In this document: positions 22,961 through 36,244 of the stretch, piece by piece
How positions within the stretch are numbered: the stretch's first letter is position 1
How the letters are laid out: each line of letters starts with the position of its first letter
NCBI GenBank assembly: GCA_003255025.1
Contig: QANY01005361.1
Location: forward strand, 1-64,000
DNA length: 64,000 bases
Reading direction: 5' to 3'
Source of the DNA: Datisca glomerata
Lineage: Eukaryota; Streptophyta; Magnoliopsida; Cucurbitales; Datiscaceae
Made by a program: the position numbers and the translations under genes
Notes under the pieces: generated by a model
What the model saw: only the letters and a program-made list of their open reading frames with translations
Databases searched by the model: none
Told to the model about the DNA's origin: nothing

Positions 22961-25900
22961 GAGTAATGATTGTGATGGAAAATGGTGAGATCGAAAGTGA
23001 TAGTTCAAGTGACAATGAGATGCCATCATTAGAGGATTGCTCTGATGTTGAAATTGAAGAACCGGTCAAAGGTGAGTTGCTAGTTGCTAGTAGAGCACTA
23101 AGCATCCAGCCTAAGGATGATGGTGATAAGGAGCAACGACAACAAATTTTTCACACTAGATGCTTGGTAAAGGATAAGGTATGTTCTATGATAATTGATA
23201 GTGGGAGTTAGTACCTTGTTGATAGATAAGCTGAAATTGTATATCTTGATGCATCCTAATCCATACAAGTTACAATGGCTGAATGAATTTGAGGAAGTGA
23301 AGGTAACCAAGCAATTTTCGGTTTCTTTTTCAATTGGCAAGTATGTGGACGAGGTTCTGGTGATGTGGCACCAATGCGTGTTGTCCATATCTTACATGGC
23401 CGGCCATGGAAATTTGATAGGAGGACTACATATGATGGATACAAAAATCGTCATTCCTTTGCATTTAATAACCAAGTTTTTGTATCAACCCATCTCACAC
23501 CTTTACAAGCCTATAAAGATCAAATCAAGATAGCAAATGAGTGCAAAAAGACAGAAAAACATATTTATGAATAAGAGGGAAAGAAAAAGAGAGAGACTGA
23601 GATTGAGACTAAGAGAAATAAAATCAAAGAAAAGAGTGAGGCCGAGAGGAAAAATGAGAGACAAGGAATGAAAGACAAGAGAATGAGTGCATTTGCTGAA
23701 AAAAGTGAGGTTAAGAGTGTTTTGATTGCGAGGCAACAACTACTTGTACTTATGTACAATGATATATATTTCTCTAACCATCTTTCCCTAGGAGATTCCC
23801 CATGAATTACCTCCTTTAAGAGGTATTGAGCATCAAATTGATTTCATACCAGATGATGCCTTGCCAAATCGACCCGCTTATAAAGCTAATCCCGAGGAAA
23901 CAAATGAGTTACAATGGCAAGTGTATGAATTGGTTCAAAAGGGTTTCGTGAGGGAGTCTTACTCCATGTTCGGTTCCTGTCATCTTAGTCCCAAAGAAAT
24001 ATGAAACATGGCGCATGTGTGTGGATTGTCAAGCCATTAACAAGACAACGGTAAAGTATAGACATCAAATCCCTAGATTAGATGATATGCTTGATGAATT
24101 ATATGACTTTTGTTTGTTTTCTAAAATTGATTTAAGGAATGGCTATTATCAAATTCGCATGGAAGAGGGAGATGAATGGAAAATAACTTTTAAAACTAAG
24201 TATGGATTGTTTGAGTGGTCAGTAATGCCTTTTGGTTTAACTAACACACCTAGTACATTCATGAGGTCAATGAATCATGGAAAAATTTGTGGTAGTTTAC
24301 TTTGATGATATTTTACTTTATAGCAAAAATCTTGATGAACATGTGAAACACTTGTTTGCTATTTTTTGTGTGTAGAGAGAGCACCAATTGTATGCTAATA
24401 TTAAGAAGTGCTTGTTTTGCATAGAATTTGTTGTGTTTCTTAGATTTGTTGTTAGTTCGCAAGGTATTAGAATTGATGAAGAAAATTTAATGGAAATCAG
24501 GGAATGGCCCACACCTACTAATAATGCGAGCGAGGTAAGAAGTTTTCATGGACTAACAATTTTTATCGAAAGTTTGTAAAAGATTTTAGTTCTATTGCTG
24601 CACCTTTGAATGAACTTGTTAAAAGTAATGTTGTTTTTTAGTGGAGTGATGTGCATGATTGTGCATTCGAGAGTTTGAAAGATAAGTTGACTAATGCATA
24701 TTTGTTATGTTTGCCTAACTTTCATAAAGCCTTTGAGATAAAATGCGATGCATCTGGAATTTGAATATGGGTTGTTTTGATGCAAGATTCCAAACCAATT
24801 GCATATTTTAGTGAAAAGCTAAATGGTGTAGCCTTAAATTATCCTACTTATGACAAGGAGCTTTATGCATTGGTAAGGGCTTTTCAAACGTGGCAACATT
24901 ACTTGTGGTCAAGGGAATTCATCATTCATTCCGATCATGAGAGCTTGAAGTTCTTGAAATCCTAAGGTAAGCTTAACAAAAGACATGCTAAGTGCCTGGA
25001 GTTCATAGAAATATTTCCTTACGTAATAAAATACAAACATGGAAAGGAAAACGTTGTGGTTGATGGATTGTTTAGGAGGTACAAATTACTTACTTCTTTG
25101 GAAACTAAATTAATTGGTTTTGAATTGCTTAAAGATTTGCATGCTTCTGATTCTGATTTCAACCAAGTATGGAATGAATGTGATAAATGTGCTTTTGGTG
25201 ATTTTTATAGGTATGAAGGATTCTATTCAAGAAAGATAAATTATGTGTGCCTATTTGTTCTATTCATGAGTTGCTTGTTATAGAAACTCATGGGGGGTGG
25301 TTTGATGGGGCATTTTAATGTGCTTAAGACTTTAGATATACTAAGTGAGCATTTTTATTGATCTAATATGAAGCATGATGTGCAGTCTATTTGTGATAAA
25401 TGCATTACATGTAGGCAAGCAAAATCTAAAGTTAAACCACATGGCTTATACACCCCTTTACCCGTGCCTAACCAACATTGGATTGATATTTCTATAATTT
25501 TATTTTAGGATTGCCAAGTCTCAAAGTGGTAAGGATAACATATTTGTTGTTGTTGATAGGTTTAGTAAAATGGCTCATTTCATTACATGTTCTAAAACCA
25601 ATGATGCAACACATATTGCCGAATTGTTCCGTAAAGAAGTTGTTCGATTGCATGGTTTGCCTAAAACAATTGTTAGTGTTAGAGATGTTAAGTTCTTAAG
25701 TCATTTTTGGCGCACTTTATGGAGCAAATTAAGAACTAAACTCTTGTTTCTACTATTGCACATCCTCAAACAAATGAACAAACTGAAGTAGTTAATAGGA
25801 CAATCACTACTTTATTGCGTGCTATCATACAAAAGAACTTAAAAAAATGGAAAAAGCATTTGCCACACATTGAGTTTGCATATAACAGATCTGTTCATTA

Positions 25901-26580
25901 TACTACTTCATTTTCACCTTTTGAAGTTGTTTATGATTTTAACCCTTTAACTCCGGTGGATATTTTACCTACTAATGAGCATGCTAATCTAAAATGTAAG
26001 AAAAGGGTAGAGTTTGTGATAATTTTACATGCCAAGGTTCAGGCTAACATTGAGAGGATGAATTGAACAATATGCTAAGCAAGCCAATAAGGGGCATTTA
26101 CACTTTGTTTTTCAACTTGGAGATTAGGTTTGGGTGCACATGCGTAAGGACTAAAGAGAGGTTTCCTACACAAAGGAAATCAAAATTACAACCTAGCAGA
26201 AATGGACCTTTTCAAGTCTTGGAATGAATCAATAATAACGCCTACAAGCTAGATTTGTCAAATAATTATGGTAAAGTTAGTGCAACTTTTAATGTGGTTG
26301 ATTTGTCTTTTTTTATGTGGGTGAATCTTTTTGAAGAGGGAGGGAATGATGAGGATCGAGATGCTATTTCTAAAGACTTGCAAAATCCATTATAATGAAT
26401 TGGCAGTCTAATGACTTGAGCTAGAAAAAAAAGGATGAAAGAGGCTTTACAAGTCAAAATCATGAAAGTGTGTGATAAATTGGCTGTTCTAAAAGATTTC
26501 AAGGCGTCACCAAAGATAATCACTTATCTTTATGTGCAAGGCTTGGATTTGGAAGAACAAAGATTAGAATCCATTACATA
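22961..26580 (+). pseudogene. Pol region of Ty3/gypsy element G1, broken
   Basis: The domains stand in gypsy order. The protease region is at about 23140-23420 (MIIDSGS at about 23190, then HGRPWKFDRRT). Reverse transcriptase is at about 23800-24580 ([37 protein letters not shown], catalytic YFDDILLYS at 24299-24325). RNase H is at about 24735-25070 ([29 protein letters not shown]). Integrase is at about 25290-26060 ([32 protein letters not shown]). A tail with SATFNVVDLS near 26280 follows. Many frameshifts and stops make it inactive. Words and order match the better preserved element at 51006-57269, so both belong to one family. Confidence 0.88.
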
Positions 26581-26584
26581 AGGC

Positions 26585-27020
26585 CAAATTCGCTATTTAT
26601 GTGTTTTATGGATTTTGGGCTTAAATAGAGTTTTATTTTTGTTTTAAGTTGTTTGTTGGGTCTTGAACTTTGGGCTCATTTAGGTTTTGAGTTTATTTTA
26701 TTTTATTTTATTTATACTTATTTCGTTTTAGGGTCTCTATATAAAGACTCATAGGTTGTAAAAAATGTCACTTTTTTAGTATTTAATATTATTTAGCGAG
26801 CTTTGCTTTGTGTTCTTGTGTTCTTGGTAAAATACAGAATTTTGACTTATCAAGAGAACGATCAACCTTGTGATGTCTCAAGATGGGAGCTTTAAAGACT
26901 TAGTTTTTCTGAGGGTTTTAATCTGATCTACTTCGATTTGTTCCTAACTTCCGATTTGCTTCTTGTTTGTTGATCCAAAGGGTTCCTAGGACAGATCGCC
27001 TAGTGAGTTTTAATCAAATT
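26585..27020 (+). repeat. Probable 3' LTR of gypsy element G1
   Basis: Downstream of pol lies an LTR-like stretch with a TATA box (CTATATAAAGAC, about 26738-26749), T-rich sequence and a leader-like 3' half. The ends are not clear and no 5' partner is present in the window, so the limits are approximate. Confidence 0.4.
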
Positions 27021-28231
27021 TTTATGATTCTTAACAAACAAAAACTAAAAAAAGTAAAAATTACTTACTCAGACTAATTAATCTTTAATGAGAAATGACA
27101 GAAAAATAATCTACAATAAAAATATAAATTTTTTATTTTAAAAAGGGAAATTAAAGTGAATGTCCATTATTTTTAATGATTTTGCAATTTGTCCCAAAAT
27201 AATTAGGTTTGCAATGATAGCCGAAGTTAAGATAATTTCTCTTTTCTGCCTATTTCTCTGTCTCTCTCTCCCTTTATCTTTTTCACCTTCATTCCTTCTT
27301 TCTCTGCCTCTCTCACGCTCTCTCCATTTCTCTCTATCACACTCCTTTCCCTTTTTCTCTGTCTCTTGCGCTCTCTTCCCTTCTCTCTATCACCCTATTT
27401 CTTATGGCTGAGGTGAGCAAAGGGAATTTTCAAACTCCTAATTGCAGAATTCACTCGAGAGAGATTTTTGAATCTCAGATCTTAATTGTGTTTAGGGGTT
27501 GTGATAAAAAAATTAGGGGTTGCGATTCACCCTACTCGTCTTCTGTAATTAGAGGTTACAATTCAGGAACTGAGTTAAATCGACAGAAGAAGAGAATGGT
27601 GATTCATAAAATTTCCTTTAAAATATACGATAATATATTAAAATAAACTAAAATAACTCTCTCTAAAATATACTATATCATATTAAAAACATGAGCATTT
27701 GTATTTGTCCCGACTCGTGCTTATCACGAGTGGGCCCAAATTCTTTTATTTGCCACGTGGCTAAAGCATTCTCATTCCACAAGTATTGTTTTCTTATTTT
27801 TACTCCCTCATTTGTGTAGGAGCAGGTTGAATACAACACACGCAAATCGTGCAAAAGCAAGTCGAAACAAAAAAAATTTCTCTTAAAATATACCATAGGA
27901 TATCTATACATATTATTTCTTGACAGTCTAAAAAATGTCACTTTTATCAATATAATTTTTTCCCATCATCTTCTTACTTATGTTTTAAAAATGGACTACT
28001 TACTTAAATGAGTTTTTAAAAAGTTTGGTCTATTTATTGGATTTGACTTGTTTTCAATTTATTGGTTTAGGGTTTTTGACTTGAGCCTCTGTCCTCCTAT
28101 GACAGTCTGGTATGGCTGGTTACTTTGATTAAGCTTTGATTTATGATCGTGTGTTTCTTGCTGGTGTTACCAGAGCCATTTGAATATCTAGTGTTCAAGA
28201 AAAGGAACACGGAAGATAAGAGAGATTAGCA
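27021..28231. other. Intergenic region upstream of TRM11, with CT-rich tract
   Basis: There is no supported gene. A pyrimidine-rich simple sequence (CTCTCTCTCC, CTTTCTCTGCC and so on) fills 27236-27400. Short direct repeats AGGGGTTGTGAT, AGGGGTTGCGAT and AGAGGTTACAAT occur at 27494-27560. The final 200 bases should hold the promoter of the following gene, but no clear TATA box was seen. Confidence 0.4.
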
Positions 28232-31200
28232 ATGTGGTATCTATGCGTGTTCTATCACAGATTGCTGGATTACAGAAGGGCCGAGGTTGAGTCTCTAGCA
28301 GAACTATTTGGTGCTTTCGGAGACGACGAAAATGAGAAGAGTGAGAGAAGAGGACTGCGATGGAGGCTTCCCCAAAACCATCCCCTCGATTCTCCTTTCC
28401 ATTTCGTTGACCTCCCTTCAGAGGACGTCGCCCGGAACATTGCCAATCGAAGTCAGTCATTTTACCTTTTCTGCTTTCCAAATTAATTCTCATTTTAGTT
28501 AATGTATGTATACGAATACTTTTCGCAACTATGATTTTCTGCGTAATCCTGGGTGAACTCTTTGCTTTTACTTCACATAGAGTCTAGACCTTAGTGCTGT
28601 ATCTAGTTGGTTTTTGTGAATAAGACGTTTACTTTTACTGACAAAAAAATTAATGGAAATCGCAGAGGATCTTATAGGATTCTCAAATTATTGACATTGC
28701 AATTGCAGCTATACTTGTGAAGGGAATGTACGAACTTTGGGGAGAAGGGAGTAACGATGAAGAACTAGAGGAATCTATTATAAGTTATCCGGAAGAACGG
28801 AAGTTGCCATACTTGGAAGCTGGAAGCTCCTTCAAGATTGTTGTAGAAAGCTTTGGGAAGGCCATAAGCTTCCAGGAACAAAATGAACGTATTCGGAGCC
28901 TTGCTTATATCCCTTTCAAGGTAAGGTTCTTATGTGTTAGCGGTTGGCCTCTGTTATCATCTAGAGTTTGAATCGCGCATTGCAGTATAATTTTGATATA
29001 TTGATTGTCTGCCCTTGTTGTTGAAAGAAATCTGGATATCACATTCTGACACCTGATGTTGTAGGGGCATTAAGTGCCTGTCTGCTTAATAGGTAGGTTA
29101 AAATAGATATTTGGAGCTAATGACGTGTGCAGTCTTTGTGTTTCTTTCTTTATTTTGGTGTGCATGTGGGTGTTTGGGGGGGGGGGGGGGGNNNNNNNNN
29201 GGGGGGGGGGGGGGTGTTGAGGTAGAAAGAGACTTGTCTGGTGCTTGGCTGTGAACTTTTTGGTTCAACAGCTTAACAGCTCTCGGTTCTTCTCGAAAAA
29301 AGAGATGCTGTTTAGAACCGTGCCGCAACACTGTAACGGCACACATTTGATGCTATTGCTCTATGCGTAGGAAATTATTCATCCAATGGTGTTGTGGTGC
29401 TTGCTGCTTTTCTACTTTGAGAACTCATTGGATCTGGTTTTCAATGCTCAGTTAGTAGGCAAAGAGACTGGGGTAGGAGCGGCAAACCCAGTTGTAATTT
29501 TCTAAATATTGTCATATTTTAGAATCTACTTTCCCGCTTCAACTAAGTTAAGTATTGTTGACAGGAAATGGGCTACTATCTGTTTAAATATGCTGTGGTA
29601 TAGTCCTCTCGTTATTTGAGTTCAGAAGTTTGGTAACTTGGTGGAGTTATTTGATTATCTATTAGAATTATACATTTTCACTGTCATTTATCACAAAAGT
29701 GGTGATTAGTTATCGATATATTTGTAGGGTCGAGTTAATCTAAACAATCCAGACCACAAGTACTGTCTTATGGATATTGATGATTGTGGAGACAATAATG
29801 GGCTTCCACCAATTGTCCAAAGAAGAATCTTTTTTGGTCGGGAGATTGGCGGTGCCGATAGGAAGCTTTTGCCTACATATCAGCTTAAAAGTCGCACTTA
29901 TTTGGGGCCAACTGCCATGGATGCAGAAATGGCCTTCTTAATGGCCAACCAAGCTCTAATTACAACTGGGAAACTTGTCTATGACCCTTTTGTTGGCACT
30001 GGAAGCATACTAATTGCTGCTGCTCATTTTGGAGCAATGACAATGGTACTTGGTTTGCTCTGACTTGAATCCAGAAGCAATTTGTAACGTATACAGTCTC
30101 TTTTGAAAATTTAGATAATTTAACTGCTATCAAACTTCTCTCTTTCAATTTGAACTGATGTAATTGCTCAGGGTGCAGACATTGACATTAGGGTGGTGCG
30201 TGATGGCCGTGGCCCTGATTGTAATGTTTGGAGCAATTTCAACCAGGTGAACATCTTTATAATATGAATATTGTTTTGAACTGTTTTGTCCATCTATTAC
30301 GTTTGAGTTATTTAAAAAATATGTTTTAACTTATGGACTCATGCAAAAGTTAGTACTAAAATTTGTCATAGTTACCTCTGAAATATAAGATTATTTCTTG
30401 CAGTATGGATTACCGTCGCCGATTGCTCTGCTAAGAGCAGATAACAATCTTCCCCCTTGGCGTCCAGGACTGAGAGAGGTATACTATGTTGTAGGATAGC
30501 AGAATAGCAGTTAGTGTCATTATTTTGGTTGTATCTTCTTTCTACTAAAGTTTATTGCTATTGAAGCCCATATTCTTTATCTTTTAATCACGGGCATTTA
30601 TACCTTCAAGTGAATAGTGAGAGTTATTTGGTCTTGAAATTTTGAATGGTTGTTTGTTGCTGAGGGAGTTGTGGGATCTATTTTGACAGACCATTTTATT
30701 GCTTGTGATTTGTGTTTAGCGGGAGGATTAGAAATGTATATGGCCCCTTTTGAACCATAAAATTCTCTGATCTCTTGCAAGTTGTACAATCTTTAGTACT
30801 TGAGTTTTTAATCATGTTGTGACCAGATCCAAGCTCATTTAATTGTACGGACAGAAATGAGGTTTAGTATGGAAGGTTTATTGGTGATTTCCACTCTCTC
30901 ATATTGCCATAAAACCCTCTCTTCAACTTCTTTTGCATATTTCCTTTCTTCCCTGGACGATTGTATGGATGTTTTTGACTGGTCTAGTTAGGTAGGAGCG
31001 ACCTTAGATTGTATGGATTCAGTTTTTTTTAATAAACTGTTTTTGTACAAGAAGAGAGTACGTGAAATTATTCTTTTGACATTTTCCCATCCTTGAAGTC
31101 TGGAATAGTAGACCTTTATTCTTCATTTCATTTTATCAAGGTTTTCTAGCTTGCCCGTGATGATAACATGATATTAGATAGTAGTTGTGGATAAAGGCTT

Positions 31201-32621
31201 TTTATAATTTACTAGTCGAAACGTACAAGCTTCGCACGTGTTCAACCAAATTAATACATCTTTAAAAATTATTCTCCATATAAACTAAAAGTAAACAAAT
31301 TATAGTGCTATTTTGAATAGTATAGAAAATAATTATATTTCATTAATTTGTCATGTTCTTAAAAATAATTATATCTTAAAAATAATTATATCTTCCATAC
31401 ATAATATAGAATATTTAATTTATAAATTAATAATGAATAAATTTTTATTGACTTATAATTAAATATTTGTTATAAAAGATCTTGAAATCAATATACGGAT
31501 ATTCACAACTCTAAATACACAAGATTATTAATATATTTTATTTTACTAACTATAAACTAATTATATTGCATAAAAAAGAAACCATTATCAAATGAATTAA
31601 ATGAGAAAAGAGGTGAAATGTCCAATTTGTTTTATATTTTAATAACTGTAAAGGACAAAAAGGAGAATAAAAAGTTTCTCCCCTTTAAGCCCCATTTTAG
31701 TATAGTATATATGAGATTCAGCGATTCATCTATTTTGAATTTATGCTTTCAGCAATCTAGATTAAACAGTAGGATTCATATATTATTCTGAAGGGCATTT
31801 CATAATTGAGCATAACTGAGATGATTTTCCATCATACTTGCTGACATATCTTCACTAAACTTGATGAAAGTAATTGCTTGACTTTATGCCTTATTATTTT
31901 CAAGGGTTGGAGTACTGGCTGTAAAAGTTGTTTATAAAGTAATTGCATGACTTATGCCCTATTATTTCCAAGTGTTGGAGTACTGGCTGTAAAAATTGTT
32001 TATAAACTATTGAGGCTAGTAATACTGTATCCAATGTTTTGATAAGCCACAATAATTCCTCTTTAGGTATTTGATGCCATAATTTGTGATCCTCCTTATG
32101 GAGTGCGTGCTTGTGGACGTAAATCTGGTGGTCGGAAATTACTGAAGGGAGTGATTGGACCGTATACTGTTTCTGATGACCATAGGACAGGCCACATACC
32201 ATCAACTGCTCCATACAGTCTAATTGAATGCGTGCATGATTTGCTTGACCTTGCTGCTAAGATGCTCGTCATGGGTGGGAGGCTTGTATTCTTCTACCCT
32301 GTGTTAAGAGACGATGATTTTGTAGAGATTCAATTCCCGGAACATGAATGTTTCAAATTGATCACTTCTTCTGAGCAGATACTGAGCTCTCGGTACAGCA
32401 GGGTATTGCTAACTATGGTAAAAACAAGTCCATACACTGAAGAAATCATAGAGGCAGCTAGGATAAAACATAAAGATTTCAGGGACAACCATGTGAAGTG
32501 GTTAGAAGATGGTAATCTTCATTCTGCTGTTTTCAGTCCTGTTGATACTCGGATAACCGCAGCTGTTGATGCAAATATAAGTAAGGAACCAAAACCTAAA
32601 TACCGCGGGAAATATGTTTAG
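28232..32621 (+). CDS. TRM11: tRNA (guanine-10-N2)-methyltransferase, TRM11/TRMT11 homologue
   Basis: Six exons with GT/AG borders splice to 484 codons: 28232-28451, 28709-28920, 29728-30045, 30172-30246, 30404-30478 and 32067-32621 (TAG 32619-32621). The protein starts MWYLCVFYHRLLDYRRAEVE, as plant Trm11 proteins do. The N-terminal 150 residues correspond to the RNA-binding THUMP-like part. The AdoMet-binding motif VYDPFVGTGSIL is at about residues 228-239, GRGPDCNVWSNF is near 265-276, and the catalytic DPPYG is at 308-312. The tail ends KYRGKYV. The family, with a Trm112 partner, methylates N2 of G10 in tRNA in the cytosol. The reading frame is intact. The exon model is inferred from frame and splice signals; the 807-bp second intron contains an assembly gap. 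Confidence 0.93.
29176..29214. other. Poly-G run with 9-N assembly gap
   Basis: Sixteen G, nine N (29192-29200) and fourteen G lie inside the second intron of the TRM11 gene. The true length of the homopolymer is unknown. It does not touch coding sequence. Confidence 0.95.
31870..32007 (+). repeat. Tandem duplication of about 69 bp in the last TRM11 intron
   Basis: Two adjacent copies (31870-31938 and 31939-32007) share GTAATTGC, TTGGAGTACTGGCTGTAAAA and TTGTTTATAAA, with a few differences. The duplication lies 60 bases before the acceptor of exon 6 and leaves it intact. Confidence 0.8.
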
Positions 32622-33660
32622 AATTGTTAGCAGTAGGATGCCTTTCTGGCTGCTTGCTGATGCTTTATGATAGTTATATTTTGACAGTAATTTTTCATTG
32701 AGGTCAGCTTGATCTATGAATGCGCATGTCATGATTTAATCCAATCAAACTTGAAAAATGATAATTCTTTTTTTGTTATGGTAAACAAGGAGAAATTGGT
32801 GATTGAACCCTTCAATTGGTTACCAAACTCATAAATCATTAGCAATCGACATTCTCCATCAACATGTATGTGATATGTTCATTACTTCATCGAGAAACTA
32901 ATAAAAATCGTGGGCTTTTTATTCTTCCAAGTGTTTTTGGAAAAAAATGCGGTTTGAAAGGTCAAATCACAAAAATGGATCAAGTTTTTTAAATTAGAAA
33001 TTTTGATCTTTTTTTACTGTAAAATTATTATTCCGTCATTTTTTTCATTAAAGATTACTTGGTTTCATCAAGTAGTTTTTGCATTATTTCTTTCTGTCTG
33101 TTCAGTCTAATAAAAACTACTTGATCTGAAAATCATCAAACTATTTGATCTAGTTGTCTTATTTATTTTAGTATGTCTAGATTTTTTCAAGAGCTGATGA
33201 TACTAGTTTTACATATGGGTAAAAAAGTCTTCCACAAGCAAAAAAGGTCTGTCTTATTCTCTGAAAAATAATAAAAGTTATTGGCCTATTTTTTTGAAAT
33301 GTAATTTCAAAAAGTCTTTTTATCAAAAAAAAAAAAAGAAGAAGCTCATTCTTCAAATGAAAACTTGATGTTGTATTACATAATTTGATCACATGCATGT
33401 TTGGATAATGTAAACTCCCAATAATAGTTGACGAAAAGTGTTAATCATGAATGATTTGTAAGTTGATCGATTAAATATGCACGAAATTGAAGCATTAGAG
33501 AACAAATTAAAGCTACCAATTTCTTATCCTATTATATATTTTTTGAATTATCTTCAAAATGATATAAACTTTTAGTAAAAAACAAAAGAAAAAAAAATCC
33601 TAGTGATCAGCATGAGCATTGAGCAGAAGAAGAGACAAAGATCCAGCTTCTGCTGTGCTG
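32622..33660. other. 3' flank of TRM11 and intergenic region
   Basis: Apart from the presumed 3' untranslated region of TRM11 I see no gene. The stretch is T-rich with poly-A and poly-T runs (for example 33327-33341). Confidence 0.4.
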
Positions 33661-34001
33661 TTTGAAACGACAAAGTCAAAAACAAACTGTGATCTTTTCC
33701 CCAAAAGTTAAAGAGAGAGAGCTGAACATTCATTCACACACTACAAAAAATACCCAATACCCAACACCAACCCCATTACAGTTTCACTTTTCCAACTTAA
33801 GTGAACCAGTACTCAGTCCTCACCCAAATTACAAATTAAATAGAATGAAGACAAATCTCATGCATTTTAGCTGACACATTGCCTCTATTATCCTCAGAGC
33901 TGTCAGCCTCAAAGACTGCTCTCTTACGTCTCTAACATTACTTTCCTCCTTTTTAAACTCGTTTTTTCTTCACTTGCGCATCTAGCTTGCTTCTGGCTAA
34001 G

Positions 34002-34008
34002 TATAAAT
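34002..34008 (+). promoter_or_regulatory. TATA box of the peroxidase gene
   Basis: TATAAAT lies 86 bases before the ATG at 34094, a usual distance for a plant gene with a short leader. The CT-rich stretch 33940-33970 precedes it. Confidence 0.6.
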
Positions 34009-34093
34009 GTGTCATTCGTGGTGGTTGTGTATTATATTTAGGAGCAAATTAGAGGAAATTGAAGAGGGGATAAGCTAGATTTTTTGCTTAATA

Positions 34094-36088
34094 ATGGAGA
34101 GCTTGGTTTTGTTTTTTATGGTGACAATAATTTTGATGGGAATGTCTGAAGGGAAATTAAGAGTGAATTTTTATGGACAAACATGTCCTGTCACTGAGTC
34201 CACTGTCCGTTCTGTTGTCAGAGATGCCATTCTTACCAACCCCAATATGCCTGCCGTCTTGCTTAGGCTCCATTTCCATGATTGCTTTGTTGAGGTCTCT
34301 CTCTCTCTCACTCTTCTTCTTTTTTTCTCTCTAAGTTAATTCAGATTCAATCTGGAGTGTTTTTTTTTCTAACAGTCGATTGATTCTGGTGATGTTAATA
34401 CTAAATAGGGGTGTGATGGTTCGATATTGATTGATAATGGAGAAAGTGGAGAGAGAAAGGCATTTGGGCATCAAGGGGTGGGTGGGTTTGAAGTGATAGA
34501 GAAGGCAAAGCAAGAGTTGGAAGCTGTTTGCAAAGGTGTTGTTTCATGTGCTGACATTGTGGCTTTAGCTGCTCGAGATGCCATTCTCATGGTAATTATA
34601 CTGTTGTGTTGTGTTTGTGTATTTGTTTTTTAACAAAAAAGAAAGAGTGGGGTTTGATTTGTTTGTGAAGAATGGAATGTGACAGGCAGGGGGACCGTCG
34701 TATGAGGTGCCTACCGGAAGAAAAGATGGTAAGGTTTCAAATATTACACTTGCTGTTGATATGCCAGATGTCAGTGACTCCATTCAGCTTCTTAAAGCCA
34801 AATTTTCTCAAAAGGGTTTAACGGACAAGGATTTGGTGCTTCTTAGTGGTATCTCTCTCTCTCTCTTTCATGCAGATTTAGTGATATTAGTTGGTGAAAT
34901 TTGAGTGATGTGAATAGGTTGTGAAATTAACATGACTCACTTTTCAGAAAATGCGAACTGATTTTTATTTTTTCTTTCAAGAATTAAAACAATTTGTGAT
35001 GGGCAAATTTAAATGAAATTTAATCACATACTCAAAACCATAGATTGACCATGTTATTATGTTGTGTTTTCGTACCAATTTCATGCAAAATTCAAACATA
35101 ATCAATTACTATATATCCTAAACCCTTTTTGGCCAAATTTGCACATTATGTTCTATAATTAATAATTGTCTGATGAGACAATATTAGAATGGTTGGAGCC
35201 ACAATATTCTTAAATTTCATCGTATAATGCTCATCACTACGATAATTATAATGTGTCAGCACACGTAATGTAATGTGAGATCAAATAATCAAATAATTTT
35301 TTATATAATATCTTTTTTATTAGTTTTTATTTTAGTCTCATACATTATCAAACTTATATTAGTAATTAGTATTTAGTAATGAGCACTATGATCTTTTCAT
35401 TTTTAAATAATGCAAGAAACATGGTATCATAAGACTTGAGCAACAAATCCATAATTGTAACTCTTTTTGTTGACATTTGACATCACATAGTCTAAAGCTA
35501 AATATTTATTTTTCTTCACGGACTCCTATAGTCTACTATCTACCCTTAATAGATTATATTCTTGTTGCTTTATTCTCTTTTTTTTTTCTTTCTGTTGATT
35601 TCACACCATTCATAATAACTATTATTATTATTATTGTTATTATTTAATGTGTGAAAAAAACAGCTGCTCATACAATTGGAACGACAGCATGCTTCTTCAT
35701 GACAAAAAGGCTGTACAACTTTTTCCCAGGAGGAGGATCTGATCCATCAATAGACCCTACTTTCCTCCCACAACTAAAGGCAAGCTGTCCTTTCAATGGG
35801 GATGTTAACGCCAGATTACCAATGGACAATGGAAGTGAGCAGAAATTCGACAACCATATTTTACAAAACATTAGATCTGGTTTTGCTGTTCTTGCCTCTG
35901 ATGCCCGGCTTAATGACGACTTCTCCACCAGGACTATTCTTAATTCCTATTTTAGTCCTCTCAATCCTCTTTTTGGGCCTTCTTTTGAGATTGATTTTGT
36001 CAATTCCATAGTCAAAATGGGTCAGATTGGTGTTAAGACAGGTTCTCACGGGGAGATTAGGCGAGTTTGTAGTTCTTTTAATAGCTAA
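34094..36088 (+). CDS. Class III peroxidase, peroxidase 43-like
   Basis: Four exons (34094-34294, 34409-34591, 34686-34848, 35664-36088; stop TAA) give 323 residues and the classical three-intron layout of plant class III peroxidases. Residues 1-20 form a signal peptide, so the enzyme is secreted to the wall or apoplast. Distal haem residues Arg58 and His62 lie in [10 protein letters not shown], the calcium-site GCDGS at 68-72, [13 protein letters not shown] at about 112-124, and the proximal His185 in [12 protein letters not shown]. The cysteines needed for disulfides are present. The family oxidises phenolics with H2O2 or generates oxygen radicals. Words such as [22 protein letters not shown] and [20 protein letters not shown] resemble Arabidopsis peroxidase 43. 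No break is visible; the substrate cannot be inferred. Confidence 0.93.
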
Positions 36089-36217
36089 GAAACCATGAAT
36101 AAATTACTTTTAACTTTATAAAAAATACTCAAGTAACATGTGTATTTTGTGTTTCATTATAAATGTGCATGATTAAATGAGTTGTTTACATAGTAATTAA
36201 TGTCATCATACTTTACA

Positions 36218-36236
36218 ACTATATATATATATATAT
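36218..36236. repeat. (TA)n microsatellite
   Basis: A run of TA dinucleotides marks the right border between the peroxidase 3' flank and the LINE remnant that starts at about 36245. Confidence 0.7.
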
Positions 36237-36244
36237 TGGCAACA

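Noticed and set aside
27160..27411. 83-codon Ser/Leu-rich frame in the CT tract
   Set aside because: It is low-complexity pyrimidine sequence upstream of the TRM11 gene; no gene-like features.
29038..29095. Possible extra exon in the second TRM11 intron
   Set aside because: The frame is short, and joining exon 2 at 28920 directly to 29728 keeps phase and gives the expected family sequence without it.
30598..32066. Small frames and AT-rich segment in the last TRM11 intron as a nested gene
   Set aside because: No domain is visible; the sequence behaves like intron with an old insertion of unknown type near 31200-31720.
33662..33874. 70-codon frame upstream of the peroxidase
   Set aside because: There is no similarity, it has a biased Pro/Thr/Ser composition, and it lies in the promoter region.
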